Of a DNA stretch of 45,392 nt, positions 1 through 7,293 are shown piece by piece. This DNA is from Polaromonas sp. GTDB taxonomy: Bacteria > Pseudomonadota > Gammaproteobacteria > Burkholderiales > Burkholderiaceae_C. The stretch is taken from positions 1 to 45,392 of the forward strand of contig JANYGP010000104.1 of assembly GCA_025362315.1 (NCBI GenBank). Direction: 5' to 3'. The translations under genes and the position numbers were made by a program. Positions within the stretch are counted from its first letter, which is position 1, and every line of letters starts with the position of its first letter. The notes below the pieces were generated by a model. It worked only from the letters and a program-made list of their open reading frames with translations, was not told the DNA's origin and did not search any database.

Positions 1-162
1 TGGACATGGGGTTTGGTGACGGTTGATATTGCGTCACTGTCAGACAAAGCAGAGCGGGTCAACATCACACTGCCATCGCGCGTGTTGCGGCGAATTGACC
101 AGGCGGCTAAAAATGCGGGCGAATCGCGGTCTGGGTATATAGCGCGGCGTGCGCTAGCTTGA
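1..162 (+). CDS. hicB: HicB-family antitoxin, C-terminal fragment (5' end outside window)
   Basis: The frame is open from base 1 and ends at TGA 160-162, giving 53 residues with no start in the window. The tail contains RVNITLPSRVLRRID followed by an AGESRSGYIARRAL segment. This is the ribbon-helix-helix-like C-terminal DNA-binding region typical of HicB antitoxins, which neutralise the HicA mRNA interferase and repress their own operon. The hicA partner would be expected upstream, outside the window. Family assignment is from the RVNITLP / SRSG pattern only. An isolated HicB-like repressor without a toxin is possible. Confidence 0.7.
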   Translation, partial: WTWGLVTVDIASLSDKAERVNITLPSRVLRRIDQAAKNAGESRSGYIARRALA

Positions 163-169
163 GTTGGAT

Positions 170-596
170 TTAATTGGAATCTGACCCCAATTTTCCCCCC
201 TGTCTCTCATACTGATCGTGTGGGAGTCATTTGTATCATCAGCGCACGCGTTGCAATGCGAAAGGAAAAACGAATTTATGAAGAAACTTAGTGCTAAAGA
301 CGACGACATACGTGCAGACTATACGCAGTCTGATTTGGGGCCATTGATGCGGGGCAAGTACGCTGCGCGTTATGCCAAGGCAACCAACGTGGTTGTCATC
401 GACCCCGCATTGACCAAAGCGTTTCCAAACAACGAGGCAGTCAACGATGCGTTACGCAGTTTGTTAGCCGTGGCGACAGCATCTACTGCCAGAACAACCC
501 GCGCTAGTCGTGCAGATCGTCACCATGTCGCGGTTTAGCTGGTGTTTGATTTGAAACTTAATTGGAGAAATCCGGGTTGCCTCAGATTCCAATTAA
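170..596. repeat. 15-bp perfect inverted repeat flanking a small gene
   Basis: The sequence ttaattggaatctga at 170-184 is repeated in exact reverse complement at 582-596. The two arms enclose the small gene at 278-538. The left copy runs on into ccccaatttt (185-194), giving the 'ggggtcagattccaatt'-type sequence often seen as a dispersed REP-like element in Proteobacteria. The right arm also forms a local hairpin (ttaattgga 558-566 with tccaattaa 588-596). Whether the arms are ends of a mobile unit or two independent REP-like copies cannot be told from one window. Confidence 0.55.
278..538 (+). CDS. Small antitoxin-like protein of unknown function
   Basis: The ATG at 278 has a purine-rich aaaggaaa at 261-268 at suitable spacing; an in-frame ATG at 218 lacks one, so 278 is preferred (86 aa). 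The sequence has a DDDIRADY start, a central RGKYAARYAKATNVVVIDP block and an AFPNNEAVNDALRSLL helix. This pattern recurs in small proteins found beside toxin genes in Betaproteobacteria, so an antitoxin or orphaned antitoxin role is inferred, not shown. No toxin-like partner follows: 539-623 is non-coding and the next gene is on the other strand. The Arg/His-rich last 18 residues look unlike the usual short end of this family and may be a replaced tail. Confidence 0.55.
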   Translation: MKKLSAKDDDIRADYTQSDLGPLMRGKYAARYAKATNVVVIDPALTKAFPNNEAVNDALRSLLAVATASTARTTRASRADRHHVAV

Positions 597-623
597 TGTT
601 CAAAAGCCCGATGTGTTTGTTGT

Positions 624-1142
624 CTAAACCTCGCCCACATCCTCAAGGATTTGCAGCAGCTGTTTTGCAGAAATACGAAAGTCGCTGGCGAGAAGTTTTG
701 CCAAAACAGGCTTGGCCAGTGGAATCAAGCCGGCTTTTTTTGCGCGACCAATGATGGCTGCCGTACCGATCATCAGCAGGCCGCATTCAGCGGCCGCAGC
801 CCGGCCTGCGCGTTCGTCGATGATCAACAGACTTTGCACGGGCCGCACGTGCAGCGCCAAAACAATGCTCTGACTTTCTCCAGCATCCAAGTCGCCTAAA
901 TCTAACGCTAAATCAGCGACAGGCTCGCTCCAAACTTGAAGGCATCCACTGTCCAATGCAGCTTGTATCTCCAGCTCGCCGCGCTGCTGGGTGCCGGGCA
1001 GTACTTCTTGCAGAACAATGGGCGTGATGACCACAGATCCAAACAATAGAGCAGGCCAGTCAAGGCCTCCGATTCTGGTCAAGCCAATCAGCGGACTCGC
1101 GTCAGCAATGACAACTCGGGACGCTGAAAAAAGCCCCGTCAC
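624..1142 (-). CDS. DUF3368-type PIN-like toxin
   Basis: Reads 172 residues from a GTG start at 1142. The N-terminus VVIADASPLIGLTRIG has the acidic residue and SPLIGL pattern of the PIN-like DUF3368 family, followed by ITPIVLQEVLPG and a central LDAGESQSIVLAL stretch with conserved Glu, then LLIIDERAGRAAA with a further Asp/Glu pair. These acidic residues form the presumed metal-dependent RNase site. DUF3368 proteins are usually encoded with a UPF0175 antitoxin, as here: the GTG overlaps the stop of the upstream gene by 4 nt (GTGA), which suggests coupled translation. Toxin activity is inferred from family and arrangement. Confidence 0.8.
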   Translation of the reverse strand: MTGLFSASRVVIADASPLIGLTRIGGLDWPALLFGSVVITPIVLQEVLPGTQQRGELEIQAALDSGCLQVWSEPVADLALDLGDLDAGESQSIVLALHVRPVQSLLIIDERAGRAAAAECGLLMIGTAAIIGRAKKAGLIPLAKPVLAKLLASDFRISAKQLLQILEDVGEV

Positions 1143-1471
1143 GCTGCTTGGGCCAGCCAGCGATCCAGTGTTTGCATGTCTGACAAATACTCTTCAGGCA
1201 ACTGCTCAACAACAGCGATACTGAAGCGAGAGACATGCGTGATGAAAGCAGACAAGCTCATGTTGGCCAATTTGGCAGAGCGCGCCAGCGACAAGCCGCC
1301 ATCGCGAAACAGAGCAGTTGCCAAGGCCGCCCGGGTACCCGCAGTACTGAAGAGCTGGCTTTGTTCAAACGACAAAATAACGGCATCTGGTTCATTGCGA
1401 TTCATCACAACGACAGGTGCCAGTTTGGTCTGCCGCAACGCCACACTGGGATTATTTTTCAGGTCAGACAC
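1139..1471 (-). CDS. Phd/UPF0175-like antitoxin
   Basis: The 110-residue protein begins at GTG 1471; an in-frame stop a few codons upstream rules out a longer start, and no clear Shine-Dalgarno is visible. The N-terminal half (SDLKNNPSVALRQ, then VVVMNRNEPDAVIL) resembles Phd/YefM-type antitoxins that bind DNA. The C-terminal half (TALFRDGGLSLARSAKLANM followed by an AFITHVSRFSI segment) resembles UPF0175, a winged-helix-like family. The product would therefore join both antitoxin modules and pair with the DUF3368 gene that overlaps its stop. A palindrome at 1495-1507 just upstream is a candidate self-repression site. Confidence 0.75.
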   Translation of the reverse strand: MSDLKNNPSVALRQTKLAPVVVMNRNEPDAVILSFEQSQLFSTAGTRAALATALFRDGGLSLARSAKLANMSLSAFITHVSRFSIAVVEQLPEEYLSDMQTLDRWLAQAA

Positions 1472-1494
1472 GCTAACGCTATGCGTTTTGAGCC

Positions 1495-1507
1495 CCTATC
1501 TGATAGG
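1495..1507. promoter_or_regulatory. Palindrome upstream of the Phd/UPF0175 antitoxin
   Basis: cctatc-t-gatagg is a perfect palindrome with 6-bp arms around one base. It ends 24 nt before the GTG start of the antitoxin on the minus strand. Antitoxins of this type usually repress their own promoter, so this is a reasonable operator candidate; no binding evidence exists. Confidence 0.4.
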
Positions 1508-1612
1508 AATAAATGTGGCTTAAATATAGGAAGATTAAAAGGGAATATCAATTTGTTTGCTTTGTCTCGGTTGTCAATTTGTTGAACAGGCAAATTTTAA
1601 AAACCCATCGGC

Positions 1613-1642
1613 AAAAAAAGACCCGCCTGGAGCGGGTCTTTT
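1613..1642 (-). terminator. Rho-independent terminator of the gluconate operon
   Basis: An 11-bp perfect stem (aaaagacccgc 1616-1626 with gcgggtctttt 1632-1642) closes a 5-nt loop. On the minus strand it is followed by a run of seven T (plus-strand A at 1613-1619). It lies 28 bp beyond the dctP stop, so it ends the gntK-dctQMP transcript. The run of T on the other side is only four, so it would work less well for plus-strand transcripts. Confidence 0.9.
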
Positions 1643-1669
1643 GGTTTGGGAGATGGCTGCTGGCGAGCT

Positions 1670-2689
1670 TTACTTCCCCCCGCGAATTTTCAGCAGCTGG
1701 GTCTGCGTTTCAATCCAGGTGTCCATACCGACTTCAGCCGCGATTTGTGCGTACACGCGGGTCAGCTTGTTGCGCATGCGGTCGGCTTCAGCGCGTGGCA
1801 GTTCGTTGATTTGCATGCCTTTGGCTGTCAGGTCCGCCATGGCTTTGGAGGCTTCATCACGCGTGTCTTTGCGTTCATAGTCGCGGCTCAGTTTGGCGGC
1901 GTCGTTCAAAACCTTTTGCTCGTCTTTTGAGAGGCCGTCCCACCACTTTTTGCTGACCAGCACGATCCACGGGCTGTAGACGTGGTTGGTCACGGTCAGG
2001 TACTTTTGCACTTCATAAAACTTGCTTGAAAGAATAGTGTTGAACGGGTTTTCCTGTCCGTCAACGGTGTTGGTTTCCAGGGCGGTAAAAAGCTCTGAAA
2101 AAGCCATTGGAATGGCGTTGGCACCCAGGGTTTTAAAGCTGGTCAAGAACACGTTGTTTTGCATGACGCGCAGCTTGATGCCGTCCAGGTCTTCCACCTT
2201 GTTGACCGGGCGCTTGCTGTTGGTCAGATTGCGAAAGCCGTTTTCCCAATACACCAAGCCCACCAGACCTTTGTCTTGCAATTTGGTTTTGATGCGTTCG
2301 CCAATCGGGCCGTCCAGCAGGGCGTCGGCTTCTTTGACATTGCTGAACAAAAATGGTGTGTCCCACAAGGCCATTTCTTTGGTGATGCCAACCAGCGTGG
2401 CAGTCGAGCCAACCATCATCTCTTGCGCGCCGCCAATCAGCGCCTGCTGCATTTGCGTGTCAGGGCCGAGGGCTGCGGCGCCAATGGCACGTACTTTCAT
2501 TTTGCCGCCAGATGCCTTGTCAACCGCGTCAGCAAACACTTTGGCCGCGCGGCCCTGGTTGCTGGCTTCGTTCAGGCCGTAACCAAAGCGAATCAGTCGG
2601 GGCTTGATGTCTTGCGACATGGCGGCAAAAGGTGCCGCGAGGGTGGCGACCGTAGCGGCAGCGATCAAGGTGCGTCTGAAGAAAGTCAT
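1670..2689 (-). CDS. dctP: TRAP transporter substrate-binding protein (probable gluconate)
   Basis: A 339-residue DctP-family periplasmic solute-binding protein. The first about 25 residues are a Sec signal peptide (basic MTFFRRT, hydrophobic core, cleavage near AAMSQD). Typical DctP features follow: RFGYGLNEASNQGRAAKVFA, the central LDGIKLRVMQN segment with the Arg that contacts the substrate carboxylate, and the downstream ALETNTVDGQENP motif. The start ATG at 2689 is preceded by GGAGA. It is the last gene of gntK-dctQ-dctM-dctP and hands substrate to the DctQM membrane complex. Gluconate or a similar sugar acid is inferred as substrate from the gluconokinase in the operon. Confidence 0.92.
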   Translation of the reverse strand: MTFFRRTLIAAATVATLAAPFAAMSQDIKPRLIRFGYGLNEASNQGRAAKVFADAVDKASGGKMKVRAIGAAALGPDTQMQQALIGGAQEMMVGSTATLVGITKEMALWDTPFLFSNVKEADALLDGPIGERIKTKLQDKGLVGLVYWENGFRNLTNSKRPVNKVEDLDGIKLRVMQNNVFLTSFKTLGANAIPMAFSELFTALETNTVDGQENPFNTILSSKFYEVQKYLTVTNHVYSPWIVLVSKKWWDGLSKDEQKVLNDAAKLSRDYERKDTRDEASKAMADLTAKGMQINELPRAEADRMRNKLTRVYAQIAAEVGMDTWIETQTQLLKIRGGK

Positions 2690-2743
2690 GAAAAGTCTCC
2701 GTTGGTTGTGATGAAAAAATGCAGGGGAAAAATCGTGAAAAAC

Positions 2744-4045
2744 CTATCGCATCCAGGCAATTGGCGCGATAACAATTTGAGGGAAAAAAACAAATGCCGC
2801 CAGAATAATCAGGTACGTGATGAGAAAAGGATTGACACCCTTGATCACCTGATGCATCGAGATTCGGCCAACACCCGCCACGACATTGAGTACTGTACCC
2901 ACTGGCGGTGTGATCAGGCCAATCGCGCCGTTCAAAATAAACATCAGCCCAAAGTACACCGGGTCAATGCCCGCCTTCACGGCTATCGGCAACATGACGG
3001 GTGCGAAGATCAAAATGGTGGGTGTCAGATCAAGCGCGGTGCCAATCACAATCAGCGCAATCATCATCACCGCCATCAACAGGCGTGGGCTCTCAACCAG
3101 CGGGCCGAGCCAGGCAACCAGCACACTCGGCAAATCTGCCAGCGTGATCATGTAGCTGGCCACCTGCGCGCCAGCACACAAAAACATCACGATGGCAGTT
3201 GTTTTGGCAGCACGCACCAGCACGCCATTGATCTCGGGCAGTTTCATTTCGCGGTGAATGAACAGGGCCACCACCAGCGCATAAAACGCAGCCACCACAG
3301 CCGCTTCAGTCGGCGTGAAGATGCCGGTTTTCATGCCGCCGATGATGATGAGTGGCATCAGCAGTGCCCAGAATGCCTTGACGGTAGCGCGGATTTTTTC
3401 TTTGAGTGGCAATGCGGTGCCGCTTGGCAAGTCCATCTTGCGCAACACCAAGTTCCACGCAATGATCAAGCCCACGCCCATGATCAAACCCGGCACGATG
3501 CCCGAGATAAACAGCGCCGAAATGGATGTGTTGGTCGTGACCCCATAAATCACAAACGGCATCGACGGCGGAATGATCGGAGCAATGATGCCGCCTGAGG
3601 CGATCAGGCCTGCAGAGGTGTGCATGGGGTAGCCCTGGCTGCGCATCATCGGCAGCAAGATGGTGGCCAGCGCAGCCGTATCGGCCAGAGCCGAGCCGCT
3701 CATCGACGCCATCAGCACCGCAGCACCAATAGCCACATAACCCAGCCCGCCGCGTATGTGTCCGACCCACGCCTGCGCCATGGTGATGATGCGGCCGCTG
3801 ATGCCGCCCGAGTTCATCAGCTCCCCCGCCAGGATAAAAAATGGCACCGCCAGCAGCGGAAAGCTGTCAACCCCAGCGACCAGGTTTTGCGCCAGCAATT
3901 GCGTGTCCCAAAAGCCCAGCACCCAGGCCATGCCGGCACCTGTCAGCACCAGGGCCAGTGCCATGTTCATGCCAATGCCCATCAGCAGCAGCATGCCTGC
4001 TGAAAACACGATGAAAGCCGCGGCTTCGTTGGTGAGTCCGAACAT
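2744..4045 (-). CDS. dctM: TRAP transporter large permease subunit
   Basis: A 433-residue DctM-type membrane protein, full length for the family, with about 11-13 hydrophobic segments. It contains the conserved GGIIAPIIPPSMPFVIYG stretch and the related second-half GAIGLITPPVGTVLN, the inverted-repeat motifs of the Na+-coupled transport core. The ATG at 4045 lies 3 nt after the dctQ stop, so the pair is translationally close. The protein drives sodium-dependent uptake of the ligand delivered by DctP. Substrate specificity is from context (gntK, GntR-like regulator). Confidence 0.93.
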   Translation of the reverse strand: MFGLTNEAAAFIVFSAGMLLLMGIGMNMALALVLTGAGMAWVLGFWDTQLLAQNLVAGVDSFPLLAVPFFILAGELMNSGGISGRIITMAQAWVGHIRGGLGYVAIGAAVLMASMSGSALADTAALATILLPMMRSQGYPMHTSAGLIASGGIIAPIIPPSMPFVIYGVTTNTSISALFISGIVPGLIMGVGLIIAWNLVLRKMDLPSGTALPLKEKIRATVKAFWALLMPLIIIGGMKTGIFTPTEAAVVAAFYALVVALFIHREMKLPEINGVLVRAAKTTAIVMFLCAGAQVASYMITLADLPSVLVAWLGPLVESPRLLMAVMMIALIVIGTALDLTPTILIFAPVMLPIAVKAGIDPVYFGLMFILNGAIGLITPPVGTVLNVVAGVGRISMHQVIKGVNPFLITYLIILAAFVFFPQIVIAPIAWMR

Positions 4046-4048
4046 GTG

Positions 4049-4561
4049 CTACTCCACTTCCACGCCGTGACCTAAGTCCAGCGGTGTTTGTTTGATGAGT
4101 TCCCAAAGCGCCATCAGCGCAATGGCTGTGGTGCATAAAAAAGCGGGCAGGGGTAGCAGGGCGGTTGAATAGCCCATCACGACTGACTTGCCATCCATCC
4201 CCACAATCACTTGCTGCCAGGCGCCCCAGGCCACCAGGCCACTGCCCAAGATAACCAGCAGCCGTATGACCGCGGTCATCAGTTTCATGGCAGCTGGTTT
4301 GGTACGCAGCAACGCCACCAGTGATGTGAATGCCATGTGCTCGCCAGCCGGGTAGGCAGCAGTCGCGCCAATGAACACCATCCATACAAAAAGCAGGCGG
4401 CTCAGCTCTTCACTGGCTGCAATGCCGCTGCCAAAACCGTAGCGCATGACCACATTGATAAACACGGCCACTGCCATCACGCCCAGGCAGCTGGCCATCA
4501 GCACGTTGCAGATTTTTTGAAACGGCCTGACCTCTACCGTGTCTTGGACATGAAGATTCAT
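4049..4561 (-). CDS. dctQ: TRAP transporter small permease subunit
   Basis: A 170-residue DctQ protein with four predicted membrane helices. The conserved region SEELSRLLFVWMVFIGA after the second helix is diagnostic. The ATG at 4561 is chosen because an AAAGGAG lies just upstream; a longer in-frame start at 4621 would lie deep inside gntK and has no such site. The start overlaps the gntK stop by 4 nt (ATGA), which supports coupled translation. DctQ pairs with DctM in the inner membrane. Confidence 0.9.
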   Translation of the reverse strand: MNLHVQDTVEVRPFQKICNVLMASCLGVMAVAVFINVVMRYGFGSGIAASEELSRLLFVWMVFIGATAAYPAGEHMAFTSLVALLRTKPAAMKLMTAVIRLLVILGSGLVAWGAWQQVIVGMDGKSVVMGYSTALLPLPAFLCTTAIALMALWELIKQTPLDLGHGVEVE

Positions 4562-5091
4562 AGTTGCTCCTTTTGAAATTGATTCTGATGGAATTGCTTT
4601 TGGTGGTTTATCCAGTCGCACACCTCAACTTGCAGGCTGGCAAGCGGCAATTGCCCATCAACACGCAACACGCCAGCCTCTCCGGTCGGCACCTCCAGGG
4701 TGGCAAATTGGCTGTCCACCAGGCTGGTTGAAAAAAAGTGGGACGAAGCCCTGGCCGCTACCCGCGCTGCGGCTTGCTCACGGCTGATATCCAGAAACAC
4801 AAAGCCAAGGCCAGGTGCTGCTTGCCTGAGCTGGTCGCGATAAGCACGCTTTAATGCCGAGCAGGTCAACACCATGCCATCAGGGTGCTGCTGCAGCTGC
4901 CTACCCAAGGCAGCTAACCAGCCTGCACGGTCAGCATCTGTCAGCGCAATGCCGTGCTGCATTTTGTTTAACGAGTCTGCGCTGTGATGGTCGTCTCCTT
5001 CCACAATCGGCAAGTCGAGCTGCCGCGCCAGCGCCACCCCCAGACTGGATTTGCCGCAACCGGCAACGCCCATGATGACCATTGAATTCAT
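4558..5091 (-). CDS. gntK: Gluconokinase
   Basis: A 177-residue protein with an N-terminal P-loop GVAGCGKSS (residues 8-16), followed by EGDDHHSADSLNKMQHGIAL, the signature of GntK-family carbohydrate kinases, and CSALKRAYRDQLR. It phosphorylates D-gluconate to 6-phosphogluconate for the Entner-Doudoroff or pentose phosphate route. It is the first gene of the operon and faces the LacI-type regulator across the two operators. The last 14 residues are Gln-rich (HQKQFHQNQFQKEQ), an unusual tail that overlaps the dctQ ribosome-binding site, so nucleotide needs of that site may have shaped it. Confidence 0.93.
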   Translation of the reverse strand: MNSMVIMGVAGCGKSSLGVALARQLDLPIVEGDDHHSADSLNKMQHGIALTDADRAGWLAALGRQLQQHPDGMVLTCSALKRAYRDQLRQAAPGLGFVFLDISREQAAARVAARASSHFFSTSLVDSQFATLEVPTGEAGVLRVDGQLPLASLQVEVCDWINHQKQFHQNQFQKEQL

Positions 5092-5126
5092 AGCTCGATA
5101 TCTTTAAACGGTTTACAAATCATTTG

Positions 5127-5138
5127 GATAGCGCTATC
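5127..5138. promoter_or_regulatory. GntR/LacI-type operator, gntK-proximal copy
   Basis: The 12-bp perfect palindrome gatagcgctatc has a central CpG, the hallmark of LacI-family operators. It lies 36 bp upstream of the gntK start. An identical 12-mer is found at 5232-5243, centre to centre 105 bp away. Confidence 0.75.
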
Positions 5139-5231
5139 TTCGATTGTTCAAAAAATAGCAAAATCCATATAAATTTTCATTTTGTTATTTTTAAATTTAC
5201 AACCTGAGACTCTTGATTGCCCATTCTGTTG

Positions 5232-5243
5232 GATAGCGCTATC
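5232..5243. promoter_or_regulatory. GntR/LacI-type operator, regulator-proximal copy
   Basis: Second identical palindrome (gatagcgctatc, extended to ggatagcgctatcc at 5231-5244). It lies 45 bp upstream of the regulator's ATG. The region between the operators (5139-5231) is AT-rich and probably holds both divergent promoters, although no clear -35/-10 pair could be fixed by eye. Confidence 0.75.
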
Positions 5244-5288
5244 CTATGCGAACATATGTCGTTGTGAATCAGTACTTTCCCTAGCTGC

Positions 5289-6320
5289 ATGCCAATAAGC
5301 CCCAACACTGCAAATTCCCGCGCCACGGGCCGCGTCACACTTGCAGATGTGGCACACGCTGCGGGCGTCAGCCCCATCACTGTGTCGCGTGCGTTGCGGG
5401 GCGAGCGGGCAGTTGATGCAGCGCTGGTACTGCGCGTACAGGCTGCTGTCAGCAAGCTGGGTTACGTACCCGACCCTGCCGCCCGTGCGCTGGCTTCACG
5501 GCACAGCTCACACGTGGCGGTACTGATCCCGATGTTGTCGAATGCGCTGTTTGTTGACCTGCTGGAGGCAGCCCAAAGCACGCTGCGCAGTGCTGGCTAC
5601 CAGACCCTGATGGCAGTAACCCACTACAACCCGAGTGAAGAAGAACACCTGCTGCGGGAGCAACTGCAGCATCGCCCGGCAGGGTTGCTGGTCACAGGTC
5701 TGGAACGCAGCGACGCCACACGCCAGCTGATCGCCCAAAGCGGCGTGCCCTGCGTACACCTGATGGAAGCCTGCGGCAGCCCGGGAATCTACAGCGTGGG
5801 GTTTTCGCAATTTGATGCCAGTGTTGACATGACCCGGCACCTGATGGCCCGGGGCAGGCGGCGCATTGCATTTGCCGGTGCGCAGCTGGACCCCCGCACG
5901 CTGCAGCGCCTGGACGGTTACCGCAGTGTGATGCACACAGCAGGCCTGCACGATGCGCGGCTGGAGTGGCTGAACCCGGCGCCGTCGTCCTTGGCGCTCG
6001 GCGGTCAGATGTTTGAACAGATCATGGGCCAGCAGCAAGCTGTGGACGCGATATTTTTTTGCAACGATGACCTGGCGCAAGGCGCCTTGCTGGCCGCGTT
6101 GCGCCTGAAGATCAAGGTACCCCAAAAAGTATCCGTTGCCGGCTTTAACGATTTGACTGGCAGCGACCAGATGCTGCCACCTTTGACCACTGTGCGCACC
6201 CCGCGCGCCGGGATTGGCAGTGCAGCTGCCCAGATGCTGCTCAAACTGATGCGCGGCGAAACGGTCGAATTGCCGGGTGTGGATGTAGGCTACGAGCTGG
6301 TGCTGCGCGGCAGTTCATAG
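5289..6320 (+). CDS. gntR: LacI-family regulator, probable gluconate repressor
   Basis: A 343-residue LacI/GalR-type repressor. The N-terminal helix-turn-helix (VTLADVAHAAGVSPITVSRA, residues about 16-35) and the hinge sequence YVPDPAARALAS are intact; the rest is a periplasmic-binding-protein-like sensor domain ending with the usual RTPRAGIGSAAAQMLLKLM helix. It is divergent from gntK with two matching palindromes between them, so it most likely represses the gnt-TRAP operon and itself, with gluconate or 6-phosphogluconate as inducer by analogy with GntR of other bacteria. The start ATG at 5289 matches the usual short N-terminal arm. Confidence 0.88.
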   Translation: MPISPNTANSRATGRVTLADVAHAAGVSPITVSRALRGERAVDAALVLRVQAAVSKLGYVPDPAARALASRHSSHVAVLIPMLSNALFVDLLEAAQSTLRSAGYQTLMAVTHYNPSEEEHLLREQLQHRPAGLLVTGLERSDATRQLIAQSGVPCVHLMEACGSPGIYSVGFSQFDASVDMTRHLMARGRRRIAFAGAQLDPRTLQRLDGYRSVMHTAGLHDARLEWLNPAPSSLALGGQMFEQIMGQQQAVDAIFFCNDDLAQGALLAALRLKIKVPQKVSVAGFNDLTGSDQMLPPLTTVRTPRAGIGSAAAQMLLKLMRGETVELPGVDVGYELVLRGSS

Positions 6321-6362
6321 GGCCTGACGTGAACCCGCAAGCTAAATGGTTAAGATATTTCA

Positions 6363-7022
6363 ATGGCCAACAACAACTCTGGTAACACCCCTTTTGAAAT
6401 TCATGTCCACGGTGAAGTCCCCCTGCGCGGTGATGTCACGTTTGAGCAAATTCAGGATGCCTTGAAACCTTTGTGGAATTACGCAGGCGCCAAGTCGTTG
6501 ACTGCAGGCGCTGAAAGCGCGTACGAGGAAGAACCCGGCATTCGTTTTGATGCCAAAGAGCACGCGCTGCAAATGTGCTGGACGGTTTCCGGTGATGAAG
6601 ACTTTCGCCAGGCCCTGGACGAAATGTGCATGGGTCTCAATGACCTGGCTGAAGCCGGTGCGCCGATTGAAGTCACGTTTTACGACGCCGACTTTGACGA
6701 CGAAGACGATGAAGATTCGGATGATGACGAAGAGGCGCGTGACGACTTTGTAATGTATTTCGTCGGCCCCACGCCAGCAGCCATCATGCAGGTGCAGCGC
6801 GACCTGCTGGTGCAGGACATGATGGGCTTGATGGAGCGGCATTTTGACGGTTCTGAGCTGGGTGAAGTTGTAGAAGCGATTGACCGCCTTTTCGAGCGCC
6901 GCTTTGAATCATTGGTCACGTCCATGCAGCTGGGCAGGCCGCCTCGCAATTCAGGTGGGTCGGGCGGCGCATCGGGCGGCTCAAGCCACGGCGGCAGTCG
7001 CAAGCCTCGGCATCTGCATTGA
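6363..7022 (+). CDS. Acidic conserved protein, DUF6806-like
   Basis: A 219-residue soluble protein. It has a compact N-terminal region (FEIHVHGEVPLRGDVTFEQI), a very acidic stretch at about residues 116-128 (DDEDDEDSDDDEE), a conserved VGPTPAAIMQVQRDLLVQDM helix, and a Gly/Ser-rich tail ending in basic RKPRHLH. It resembles a family found in Comamonadaceae that I recall as DUF6806; function unknown. It starts 42 nt after the regulator gene on the same strand but shares no evident function with it. No membrane segment or catalytic motif is seen. The charged linker and flexible tail suggest a binding or scaffold role, which is speculation. Confidence 0.75.
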   Translation: MANNNSGNTPFEIHVHGEVPLRGDVTFEQIQDALKPLWNYAGAKSLTAGAESAYEEEPGIRFDAKEHALQMCWTVSGDEDFRQALDEMCMGLNDLAEAGAPIEVTFYDADFDDEDDEDSDDDEEARDDFVMYFVGPTPAAIMQVQRDLLVQDMMGLMERHFDGSELGEVVEAIDRLFERRFESLVTSMQLGRPPRNSGGSGGASGGSSHGGSRKPRHLH

Positions 7023-7058
7023 GCACGTCAGCTGAGCAGCACGCCAGAGTGATGTGAA

Positions 7059-7115
7059 TGCTACTATTTAAATAGCTGTTAGCGCCCGAATTAATTGGGC
7101 TGCAGCCCGATTTAT
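7059..7115 (+). repeat. Comamonadaceae-type short interspersed repeat, copy R1
   Basis: Shows the full plan of the family: 'tgctac', an A/T spacer, 'agctgttagcgccc', a short stem-loop (cccgaattaattggg), then 'ctgcagcccgattt'. It occupies the 271-bp gap between the DUF6806-like gene and the efflux adaptor, in which no other feature is evident. Confidence 0.7.
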
Positions 7116-7293
7116 TGCTGACTATTTTCTTCAGTCGTTCATTTCGAAAAAGCCTGAAGCTTCTGGTCAACTTGGCGTGTTGTCCTGCACAGATTTGCGG
7201 GAATACCCGTATGCTGCAGATTCGCTGGCCGAGATGTCCCGGTCGTCTGTATCGCCGTTCAAGCCCCAGGCTTGAAATCTGAAAGCCATCGCC

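Noticed and set aside
2159..3598. A 479-codon open frame on the plus strand, antisense to dctP and dctM
   Set aside because: It lies fully against two well-recognised genes, is rich in His/Gln/Arg as expected of an antisense frame, and shows no domain.
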